Assembly: GCA_002690445.1 (NCBI GenBank)
Contig: NZER01000063.1
Location: 1-5,536 of the forward strand
DNA: 5,536 nucleotides
Reading direction: 5' to 3'
From: Candidatus Pacearchaeota archaeon
GTDB lineage: Archaea; Nanoarchaeota; Nanoarchaeia; Pacearchaeales; GW2011-AR1
Shown here: positions 1 to 5,536 of the stretch, piece after piece
Position numbering within the stretch: the first letter of the stretch is position 1
Layout: each line of letters opens with the position of its first letter
Translations under genes and position numbers: made by a program
The notes under the pieces: model-generated
What the model saw: the letters and a program-made list of their open reading frames with translations, nothing else
Told to the model about the DNA's origin: nothing
The model's database searches: none

Positions 1-83
1 ATATCACCATTCATGTTATGAACAACCCAGCCCTTCGGTATGGGACCGTGTCTAGCAGCCCATGCCTCACGCCGAGCGTTCAA
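1..83 (-). CDS. HNH (HNH_3-like) endonuclease, N-terminal part, cut by window edge
   Basis: The frame after the capsid stop reads NARREAWAARHG followed by GPIPKGWVVHNMNGD, which matches the start of the HNH_3-type domain (family pattern: ...R.v.eA..GPIP.Gy.VhHinGD...DNR.eNL). Such domains are metal-dependent nicking or cutting nucleases, commonly free-standing homing endonucleases in phages. The rest, including the downstream Asn and His, is outside the window. The only in-frame start before the domain is TTG at 81-83, with just GGA (89-91) as a possible weak Shine-Dalgarno. An in-frame TGA at 114-116 excludes a longer N-terminus. The usual HH pair is HN here: the position normally filled by the catalytic general-base His is Asn. 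The gene may therefore be inactive, or a divergent or degenerate copy. The domain identification is fairly firm, the start is not. Confidence 0.6.
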   Translation of the reverse strand, partial: MNARREAWAARHGPIPKGWVVHNMNGD

Positions 84-85
84 AT

Positions 86-1000
86 CTATCCAGCAGGCGC
101 AGTTGCGTCCGTTTCAACTTCATAGAGCCAGTTACCGGAAGACCTTTCACCATATGCATACTCATCATAGTGAAAAAGTGCAGTTGCGCCGCCACCAAGT
201 TCGGGCATTCGCTTCGTCTCAACATAAGGTGATCTGCCCTCTACGAGGATAATCCCCTGCTGGCTGAAAACACCACCCTTTGCGGCATTGCTGGATATTG
301 TGATGTTTCCATCTTCAAATATCCTTGCTCCGCCGATGGTGCCTCTGTACCGGTTCTGGAAAGCCTCGGCTGCGATACCACTTGTTAGAGGGGCACCGAC
401 TCCGACTTCTGTTCCAATTGCAGCAATTGCGCTAATTCCGGGTGTAGTCAACTGCCAGTCGATATCTGCAAGCTGGAAGCCGTGGAACACAGCGTTTATA
501 GGAGCGGAAGCAGGAGCAGGCTCCTCCGTATTTGATGTGATCCTGTAAGCTGCCGAAGCAATATCACTGGTGTCGAGCGCTTGTGAAGAACCGCCGAGTG
601 CGGTTGTCGCACCGTCAAGAACCGTAATACCATCAGAATCTTTCTTCCGTTCAATAGCGTTCTGTGCAAGAGAACCGGTCTGCGCGTAAGCGTTGGCGCT
701 GATTCTCAATGCAACCCTGTCGGTGATTATGGTGTGAACACCAATAACCGTCGGGGTGATCGACAAAAGCGTGTCACTCATCTGCTGTGGGTTATCAAGC
801 TCAGTGCTCTCGGTAACTGCCTGTGCCGTAAGTTTCGCCATCGAAACCTCGTTCCAGACTGTTCCCGTGTTGTCGTCGAGTCTTTGCCTATCGACGAGGT
901 TAGGCATTACGCCTGCAAACTCTCTGACGATTCTCGCAGAAGCGATCATCGTCGGAATAGAATCAGCAAGGCTATCGGTAATTGTATTACCTACTGCCAT
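86..1000 (-). CDS. Major capsid (coat) protein, HK97-fold-like (304 aa)
   Basis: Likely the coat protein forming the icosahedral head shell. Residues 1-45 are a helical N-arm (ITDSLADSIPTMIASARIVR) typical of coat proteins that start with repeated short helices. Residues ~45-95 are beta/E-loop-like, with the alternating pattern VTESTELDNPQQMSDTLLSI then TPTVIGVHTIITDRVA. Residues ~97-125 (ANAYAQTGSLAQNAIERKKD) look like the long spine helix, ending in DSDGITVLDGA, as in many HK97-like coats where this helix is followed by an acidic 'D.D' stretch. Residues ~165-260 would be the A-domain (INAVFHGFQLADIDW, GARIFEDGNITIS, GGVFSQQGIILVEGR). Residues ~275-297 form a C-terminal beta segment rich in Tyr. 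Length is in the normal coat range, and no separate N-terminal prohead delta-domain is obvious, consistent with a separate scaffold gene. The ATG at 998-1000 is supported by AGAGGAG 7 bases upstream. The call rests on fold-level pattern and gene order. Confidence 0.75.
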   Translation of the reverse strand: MAVGNTITDSLADSIPTMIASARIVREFAGVMPNLVDRQRLDDNTGTVWNEVSMAKLTAQAVTESTELDNPQQMSDTLLSITPTVIGVHTIITDRVALRISANAYAQTGSLAQNAIERKKDSDGITVLDGATTALGGSSQALDTSDIASAAYRITSNTEEPAPASAPINAVFHGFQLADIDWQLTTPGISAIAAIGTEVGVGAPLTSGIAAEAFQNRYRGTIGGARIFEDGNITISSNAAKGGVFSQQGIILVEGRSPYVETKRMPELGGGATALFHYDEYAYGERSSGNWLYEVETDATAPAG

Positions 1001-1007
1001 ATCGAAA

Positions 1008-1014
1008 CTCCTCT
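1008..1014 (-). promoter_or_regulatory. Strong ribosome binding site of the capsid gene
   Basis: AGAGGAG on the minus strand ends 7 bases before the ATG at 998-1000, in the 21-base gap after the scaffold TAG. It is the strongest Shine-Dalgarno in the window, as expected for a protein needed in hundreds of copies. No promoter fits in the gap, so coat is presumably translated from the scaffold transcript. Confidence 0.85.
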
Positions 1015-1021
1015 ATGTGGT

Positions 1022-1837
1022 CTAAAGACGGATGCCCTGCTTTCTCAGCATTTCAGCCGCCTGTGCTATTTCGTCCCGTGAGACCGGTGCTTCAGAGTTT
1101 CCAAGCCGTGACAGTAAATTGTTAGAACCGGAGGAAGACGGTATCGGCGTCAGATCTGTGTCCAACGCATTCACTCCATGTTCCTCTAGCAACTGTTTCA
1201 ATCGTTCTTCCAGACTTTCTTCAGTCTTTGTACGCAGGTTCTTTTCTATAGCCAGCATCGCCCTGTTGAACGCTGCATGGGCTGCGTAAAGTCCTGCTAT
1301 ATCATGACCGTCATATGCCGGACCCCAGAGTTCACGAAATTCCGTTAACTCAGGAGCCGTTTCCAAGTCCAGACCGGCTTCCCTTACCGTGACACCGATT
1401 TCGTTGATCATCAAATCAGACGTCCGCTGGAACGTACTGGACTGCTTTCGGGTAGAAGCATTTGACTCTACCTTTTGCAGGTCTTCCCTGAACTGTTCCT
1501 CGTCTTGCGTCCCTTGATGTCTAATAAACGCATTTAGAGTGTCTTGCATGACATTCAAGCCTTCGGAGAGTTGTTCAAACTGTGAGTTGTCTCCTTGCTG
1601 TCGCAATCGACCTTGAAGAGCTTTGTAGTCGTTCTCTCTCTTTGTGTCTCTTGCTTCCAGTTCGGCTATGCGTTCTTGCAGCGATTCCTGAGTGGGTGCC
1701 TCACTTTGAAGCTGAGGAAATGCTACTCCAGATGCAGCAGTTACGTCAGCTTCAGGAGCTGGGGAGCCAGTTCCATCATTCGCTGTCTCGCTGGACGGGG
1801 AGATATCAAATCCTGCCGTCCCGTTTTGAGATACCAT
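1022..1837 (-). CDS. Phage head scaffolding-like protein (271 aa)
   Basis: Likely internal scaffold that guides coat subunits into a procapsid. This is inferred from position and composition, because scaffolds are poorly conserved in sequence. Residues 1-48 are low-complexity, rich in Ser, Ala, Thr, Pro and Gly, and probably disordered. Residues ~50-82 (ESLQERIAELEARDTKREND) form a strongly charged coiled-coil candidate. Residues ~85-220 are mainly helical, rich in Gln and Glu, with a more hydrophobic patch at ~170-195 (WGPAYDGHDIAGLYAAHAAF). A Ser/Asn/Gly-rich linker at ~229-243 leads to a short C-terminal helix ending RKQGIRL. A basic C-terminal helix is what contacts coat in P22-type scaffolds. 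Size and placement 21 bases before the capsid gene suit a scaffold. The ATG at 1835-1837 is chosen because AAGGGGG lies 6 bases upstream. No Ser-His-Asp protease signature is visible, so a protease-scaffold fusion is unlikely. Confidence 0.7.
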   Translation of the reverse strand: MVSQNGTAGFDISPSSETANDGTGSPAPEADVTAASGVAFPQLQSEAPTQESLQERIAELEARDTKRENDYKALQGRLRQQGDNSQFEQLSEGLNVMQDTLNAFIRHQGTQDEEQFREDLQKVESNASTRKQSSTFQRTSDLMINEIGVTVREAGLDLETAPELTEFRELWGPAYDGHDIAGLYAAHAAFNRAMLAIEKNLRTKTEESLEERLKQLLEEHGVNALDTDLTPIPSSSGSNNLLSRLGNSEAPVSRDEIAQAAEMLRKQGIRL

Positions 1838-1843
1838 ACATTT

Positions 1844-1850
1844 CCCCCTT
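1844..1850 (-). promoter_or_regulatory. Ribosome binding site of the scaffold gene
   Basis: The minus strand has AAGGGGG ending 6 bases before the ATG at 1835-1837, one mismatch from AAGGAGG. It fixes the scaffold start. Three of its G residues can pair in a small UUCCC/GGGAA hairpin (plus-strand positions 1842-1846 with 1853-1857), which might moderate initiation, although 5-bp hairpins are common by chance. Confidence 0.7.
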
Positions 1851-1878
1851 TTGGGAATTTTGTACTTGCCGTAAGTTT

Positions 1879-1898
1879 AAAACCTATCTTAGATAGGT
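1879..1898 (-). terminator. Possible weak intrinsic terminator after the polyvalent gene
   Basis: Starting 8 bases past the TAA of the polyvalent gene (1907-1909), the transcript can form ACCTATC-TAA-GATAGGT, whose last base begins a run of four U. The stem has only three G:C pairs and the U run is short, so termination would be partial at best. It uses the same bases as the proposed operator, so either role or both are possible. Confidence 0.3.
1882..1898. repeat. Perfect 17-base palindrome, possible operator
   Basis: The plus strand reads ACCTATCT-T-AGATAGGT: two perfect 8-base arms around one central base. It lies between the -35 and -10 candidates of the scaffold-capsid promoter and shares its outermost base with the TTGACA box. 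A dimeric repressor bound there would block RNA polymerase. No second copy of the site was noticed elsewhere in the window. As RNA it would make a 7-bp stem with a 3-base loop. Confidence 0.6.
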
Positions 1899-1906
1899 GT
1901 CAATTG

Positions 1907-4900
1907 TTAATACGCATTTACCGGTTCTGGCTGTGGATTCAAACTCCGCATCATTTCCGGATCAATTGCCAAGGTATTTTCGATTTCTCCACCATGCAAT
2001 TCCCTTAAACTCTGCACTTCTTCTCCAAGCCTTATATTCTTGGGAGAAGTGACAGACCCCCATTTAAATAAAGCTTTTTCCATATCGTAATCACCGGCTC
2101 TTTCTACCAACCGTATGACAGATACAAGTTTTGTATCGATTTCATACATATAAGCCATATCTTTACTGCGAGTTCTTGCACCTCTCGGATCTTGAGATGA
2201 TTTGAATTCATTATATGTATCTCTAGAAATAGAAATATCACGGTTATTAAAAGCTCTCTTGGCTTTTTCCAATGCCTGTTGAGATTTCTCTGACAGATCG
2301 GTATCTGACAGATTTATCTCCCCGGCAAGATACTTGATAACATTGGTGCTGATCCCGTTAAATTTATTGATGTATTCCAGATCATCATCATAAACACGCT
2401 CCAGTGGAGTCATCGTAGCCTGTTTCTCAGATAGAAATATTTTTCTCTCATAATCTGATAGGGAATCAAGGAACTTGTTTCTGTCTGTCCAGAACCTGTC
2501 CCAATCATCGGCATTCGGTACAAAAGCCTCTTCCGACTCATTCAAATCATTCACCGGACGATCTAGGGTAATGGCATACCATTGAGATAACAGCACTCGC
2601 CCCTGCAAAATCTCAGGATCTGTCAGTCCTCCCAGTGTGGCAACTTCATTGTAAAATTCCTGCCTGACTTCAGGGTCAGCAAAATGAGCTGCATCGGGGA
2701 ATTCTGTCTTTTCAGATGACATTGCTCCACGATATTTCACACCAAGCATTGACCTGTTAGATATCCAATCTTTGGGTTTTATCTTTCCCGTAAGAAGCTG
2801 CTGGTCATAATCCTGTTGTTCATTCAAGTGTTGCCGACCTACCAGACTCAGCTTACTGTGAACATTACGGGTAGCTTCTGGATCAATACCTAATCTTTCT
2901 CCAGCCTGTGTTTCAATACGTTGCCTCATATCTCCATAGTGTCCGGGTTTCACCCGTCTGATAATTCCTGTTGCCAGAGGACCAGAAATAAAATCTTTGG
3001 GGAACCGCTCACTACGAGGTTGATCAGCCTTGGCTAATCTCTTCTCCATTCCCTCTGCGCCAATACCATTTATTGATACCGGTTTATTTAACTCGTAGTA
3101 AAATTCTTCACGTTGTTCCAGTGAAAGTTCATGTATAAATTTAGTACGCTCTGTTGGTGTTTCCAGTTCCTCAAATCTCATGATTAATTCAGCCGTCTCA
3201 GGATTGATAAGATCAGGATCCATCCATTCCAGTATCTGGTCTGCAATGCCAATTCCCACACGACCTGTTCCGCCAAGTGTGCTGTAAAAGGCGTGTTCCA
3301 TGCGAACTGGTGATGCACCTGTTCGCTCTCCAATCTCCCTGAACGCTCTTGATGTCCAAGGCAAAGACTGTTCACCACCGGGACTATTTGCTATTTCAGG
3401 AGGAACAATCGCCCTCTCCCTGAACATATCGTAGTTTTGTGCCTGTTGATATGCTTCTTTTAACATGACCGGTGTTGGTAATTCCGTCAGTGGCGCTGTT
3501 GCACCAAACATCTGTTTGCCCCAATCTGCCCACTCTGACGGATATTCCATACTTGCCACTTCCATAGCATGGGTAATAGGACTCAAAAATAATGCCCATT
3601 CCCTTGTTCTTGGAACAATGGAAATATAGTTGGGAAGAGGGCGTCCGGTTGCAGGATCTTTTTCCGTGGAAGGAAGCATCACAATTACTGATCCCCATCG
3701 TTCTTCCGAAGGAATATCCTGATATTCAGGATACATTAAATTGTAATGCGTTATGCTAGCCTGTGCTGATCCAACAAGAGCTAGCCGTGTGTAGAATTTC
3801 TTGTTTTTCATTTGCCTGAAAGGTAATTTCAAACCTTCCATAGAGGCATTTAAAAATAGGACAGCTTGGTTTGTACTCTTTATAAACGTACCTCCACGGG
3901 CAAAGTTCAGGGTCAATTCCACTGAATCAGCAGCAATTTTACGAGTTGCCGGAAATTCAGCTATCTCTTCAGGGGCATACCGTAATTCCCACCCCTTTCC
4001 AAATACCTTGTTCATCTCCCTTTTAAAGAAAGCCTGTCTCGGTGCCTGTTCTGTAATCTCACCAATAGTTGCTATTCCAAACCCGGTTTTAAAAGTCTCT
4101 TTAAAAGATTTCTTTATAAGCTTTTCGTAATTGGTTTTACCAAGTGCTGTTCCTTCGTAAATCGCAATGTTACCGGGAAGTTTTGCCTTATGTTCCCCGA
4201 AGAACCGTGCTTGAAATCCTCCAGCCAGACGATGAACTTCAGTAACTTTCCTCTGTGATTCGGCAAATGATTTTAAAAGTCGATTACCCGATACATTATT
4301 TATACCGGTAGCAGCACTTCCGACCAGCCTTCCTCCGGTTCTAAACGGGGATAAACCCTGTGTCATAAAGGCTGTCAACATATCGTTTAGTATGTTGACC
4401 GGTATAAATACAGGACTGATCGTAGTGAATGCGGCACGGCTGATACCGTTTACGGCACCAACAAGCCACATTAATTCATCATTACTTGTTCGTCTCACAT
4501 ATTCGGATTCACGTTTCATCCAAGCAGGTACTTCATAGTGAAGCTGTTTTCCGTCTTTAAAAAATGAGACCGTCAAAAGATCAGCCTTATGTTTCTGGAA
4601 TCTGGATACTTGGCGCACACCTACAATATTTAGATCCGATGCCATTTCGACCATAGCTCTGGCAACATTGTTTTCCATTATCAGTGCTTCATTTCTTAGA
4701 AACTGATCACCGATAACATCTAATGGCTTATGGATAAGCTTGTCACTACCATCCTCGCTAAGGCGTCGGATATTGTTATCAAATACATTAAAGTGCTTGG
4801 TAGTCCCGACTATCTCAGGTGATGCACCCAGTTCAAGAGCTGAATCCATATACCTCAAAGGGTTGTAATACTTGTGACTAATTTCAAACTCGGCTAACAG

Positions 4901-5536
4901 TTTTTGAGTTATAAGCCCTGAATTAAATAGTCTTCTACGCTCCTCACGATAGGCGTCCAAAACTACTTCTGCTGCTGCTTCAAGTTCTTTCCATCGAGCA
5001 GAACCCAGTTGAGTCCTCAAGCTATCAAGACGAGCAGTTAATTCATCGATATCCAAGCCGCCCGGTATATCTCTTTGTGACTTTCCCTCAAAAGCCAGTA
5101 TCTCTAGCTGGCGTTTAACAAACAGGTAGTCGTTAATATGCTCTGGCATCGTGTTGGGAGCAACAATTTTGATCTTATTGCCAAAACTCTGATACCTCTT
5201 AAACGCTGCCTGTGGCGCACCCGGTACACGGGTAAGAAGGGTAATAAGGTCTCTTCCTCCGCCTTCAACCCTAGCCTTGGTATTGGCAACTAAAGTTGAT
5301 TTAGCTAATTTTTCAATTCTTTCATCCAGTTTCTGTAAATGCCTTAGACCATAAAATGAATCATTAAATCGTTGCATGAATCTTAGAAAGTATCGATCCC
5401 ACCGTTGTCGTGGTGTTTCCTTGACAGGTTCACCCCATACTTCCGGATAGATACTTCCCCCATATGCATCCACATCTATCGGAGGTTGTCCGTCAATAGC
5501 CCCACTCATTACATCGTCGGTGACGCGACGGGTTAT
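1907..5536 (-). CDS. Giant phage polyvalent protein with LPD38-like domain, C-terminal part (5' end beyond window)
   Basis: Probable virion-packaged protein delivered into the host with phage DNA; this role is inferred from the polyvalent family and no enzymatic activity is visible. The frame stays open to the right edge. The first ATG (5507-5509) lacks a Shine-Dalgarno, so it is probably internal; residues are numbered from it. Residues ~35-200 are helical and charged (RYFLRFMQRFNDSFYGLRHL). A YYNPLRYM motif lies near 214-221. Residues ~350-380 (GISRAAFTTISPVFIPVNIL) give the 'N-P-x-F, N-x-x-x-D' type start of LPD38. Near 485-500 is E...R..FFKREM. Near 525-565 a hydroxyl/Asn-rich helix runs through LTLNFARGGTFIKSTNQAVLFLNA. 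Residues ~590-650 hold the YNLMYPEYQDIP...ISIVPR segment typical of the end of the domain. Residues ~800-1200 are mostly helical and unrecognised. There is no toxin, protease or methylase motif in this part. It is lower in G+C than the capsid genes. The coding call is certain, the LPD38 call is by recognition of motif order only. Confidence 0.75.
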   Translation of the reverse strand: MTRRVTDDVMSGAIDGQPPIDVDAYGGSIYPEVWGEPVKETPRQRWDRYFLRFMQRFNDSFYGLRHLQKLDERIEKLAKSTLVANTKARVEGGGRDLITLLTRVPGAPQAAFKRYQSFGNKIKIVAPNTMPEHINDYLFVKRQLEILAFEGKSQRDIPGGLDIDELTARLDSLRTQLGSARWKELEAAAEVVLDAYREERRRLFNSGLITQKLLAEFEISHKYYNPLRYMDSALELGASPEIVGTTKHFNVFDNNIRRLSEDGSDKLIHKPLDVIGDQFLRNEALIMENNVARAMVEMASDLNIVGVRQVSRFQKHKADLLTVSFFKDGKQLHYEVPAWMKRESEYVRRTSNDELMWLVGAVNGISRAAFTTISPVFIPVNILNDMLTAFMTQGLSPFRTGGRLVGSAATGINNVSGNRLLKSFAESQRKVTEVHRLAGGFQARFFGEHKAKLPGNIAIYEGTALGKTNYEKLIKKSFKETFKTGFGIATIGEITEQAPRQAFFKREMNKVFGKGWELRYAPEEIAEFPATRKIAADSVELTLNFARGGTFIKSTNQAVLFLNASMEGLKLPFRQMKNKKFYTRLALVGSAQASITHYNLMYPEYQDIPSEERWGSVIVMLPSTEKDPATGRPLPNYISIVPRTREWALFLSPITHAMEVASMEYPSEWADWGKQMFGATAPLTELPTPVMLKEAYQQAQNYDMFRERAIVPPEIANSPGGEQSLPWTSRAFREIGERTGASPVRMEHAFYSTLGGTGRVGIGIADQILEWMDPDLINPETAELIMRFEELETPTERTKFIHELSLEQREEFYYELNKPVSINGIGAEGMEKRLAKADQPRSERFPKDFISGPLATGIIRRVKPGHYGDMRQRIETQAGERLGIDPEATRNVHSKLSLVGRQHLNEQQDYDQQLLTGKIKPKDWISNRSMLGVKYRGAMSSEKTEFPDAAHFADPEVRQEFYNEVATLGGLTDPEILQGRVLLSQWYAITLDRPVNDLNESEEAFVPNADDWDRFWTDRNKFLDSLSDYERKIFLSEKQATMTPLERVYDDDLEYINKFNGISTNVIKYLAGEINLSDTDLSEKSQQALEKAKRAFNNRDISISRDTYNEFKSSQDPRGARTRSKDMAYMYEIDTKLVSVIRLVERAGDYDMEKALFKWGSVTSPKNIRLGEEVQSLRELHGGEIENTLAIDPEMMRSLNPQPEPVNAY
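4374..4399. repeat. 9-bp perfect inverted repeat inside the LPD38 coding region
   Basis: The plus strand reads GTCAACATA, 8 bases (4383-4390), then TATGTTGAC. The arms are perfectly complementary and could extend by one G:U pair. It falls on the codons for VNILNDMLT, at the conserved start of the LPD38-like domain. It may be a chance outcome of codon choice. No T run follows on either strand, so it is not a terminator. Confidence 0.4.

Larger units (their letters stand above)
1874..1903 (-). promoter_or_regulatory. Putative sigma70-type promoter for the scaffold-capsid genes
   Basis: The minus strand has a perfect TTGACA at 1898-1903, then 18 bases, then TAAACT at 1874-1879, which matches 4 of 6 -10 positions including the first two and the last. 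TTTAAA at 1876-1881, with 16-base spacing, is an alternative. Transcription would start near 1867, giving a leader of about 30 bases that includes the scaffold ribosome binding site. The spacer is almost wholly filled by a palindrome, a common operator arrangement. No experimental or comparative support is available, and the host sigma preference is unknown. Confidence 0.45.

Noticed and set aside
86..113. Possible -1 frameshift joining the capsid protein to the HNH frame.
   Set aside because: The frames overlap and a -1 shift would join them, but no slippery heptamer or downstream pseudoknot is visible, and a coat-HNH fusion makes little biological sense.
419..436. CAATTGC direct repeat in the capsid gene.
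   Set aside because: It is explained by the Ala-Ile-Ala-Ala-Ile run in the protein and is not a DNA-level repeat of interest.
589..605. AACCGC/GCGGTT hairpin inside the capsid gene.
   Set aside because: Six-base arms with a short loop are expected several times by chance in this length, and there is no T run or regulatory context.
734..1081. Plus-strand open frame antisense to the capsid start.
   Set aside because: It overlaps the capsid gene, its ribosome binding site and the scaffold end, and shows no recognisable domain and no sensible start context.
1842..1857. TTCCC/GGGAA hairpin that would partly hide the scaffold ribosome binding site.
   Set aside because: With only 5 base pairs it is too weak and too common by chance to claim translational control; it is mentioned only under the ribosome binding site.
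1595..2008. Plus-strand open frame of 137 codons crossing the scaffold start and the intergenic region.
   Set aside because: It is antisense to two well-supported genes, lacks a ribosome binding site, and has a Cys/Ser/Phe-rich composition typical of an antisense shadow.
3801..4130. Plus-strand open frame of 109 codons inside the polyvalent gene.
   Set aside because: It lies opposite the conserved LPD38-like segment, and its composition reflects the reverse complement of Lys/Phe-rich coding sequence.

Overview
The window looks like part of the virion (head) module of a tailed double-stranded DNA bacteriophage or a prophage. All four recognised genes lie on the minus strand, so transcription runs from high to low coordinates. 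The order is: C-terminal part of a giant LPD38-type polyvalent protein (1907 to the right edge), scaffold-like protein (1022-1837), HK97-fold-like major capsid protein (86-1000), and the beginning of an HNH-type endonuclease (1-83, cut by the left edge). Nothing in the window identifies the bacterial host. Packing is tight and there are no tRNA, rRNA, CRISPR or IS signatures.

Right two thirds (1907-5536): one reading frame of at least 1,210 codons that stays open to the window edge. No stop and no convincing ribosome binding site precede its first ATG (5507-5509), so the visible protein is probably only the C-terminal part of a larger one. It carries the landmarks I associate with the LPD38 domain of phage polyvalent proteins, large proteins thought to be packaged in the virion and delivered into the host with the DNA. 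Its last ~400 residues match nothing I recognise.

Intergenic region 1838-1906: a compact regulatory block. A perfect TTGACA hexamer on the minus strand is followed by a perfect 17-base palindrome lying between it and a plausible -10, about 37 bases upstream of the scaffold ATG and just before a good Shine-Dalgarno. The palindrome is followed by a short T run, so it could instead, or also, be a weak terminator for the polyvalent gene. It sits at a shift in base composition: hand-counted blocks give about 40% G+C in the polyvalent gene and about 50% in the capsid genes.

Left third (1-1837): the scaffold gene and the capsid gene are 21 bases apart, and the capsid gene has a strong AGAGGAG ribosome binding site. 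This is the usual scaffold-then-coat order: the scaffold would organise procapsid assembly from coat subunits and then leave. Right after the capsid stop, another frame encodes a typical N-terminal half of an HNH_3-like domain, probably a free-standing homing-type endonuclease beside the capsid gene. It has an Asn where the family normally has its catalytic His.
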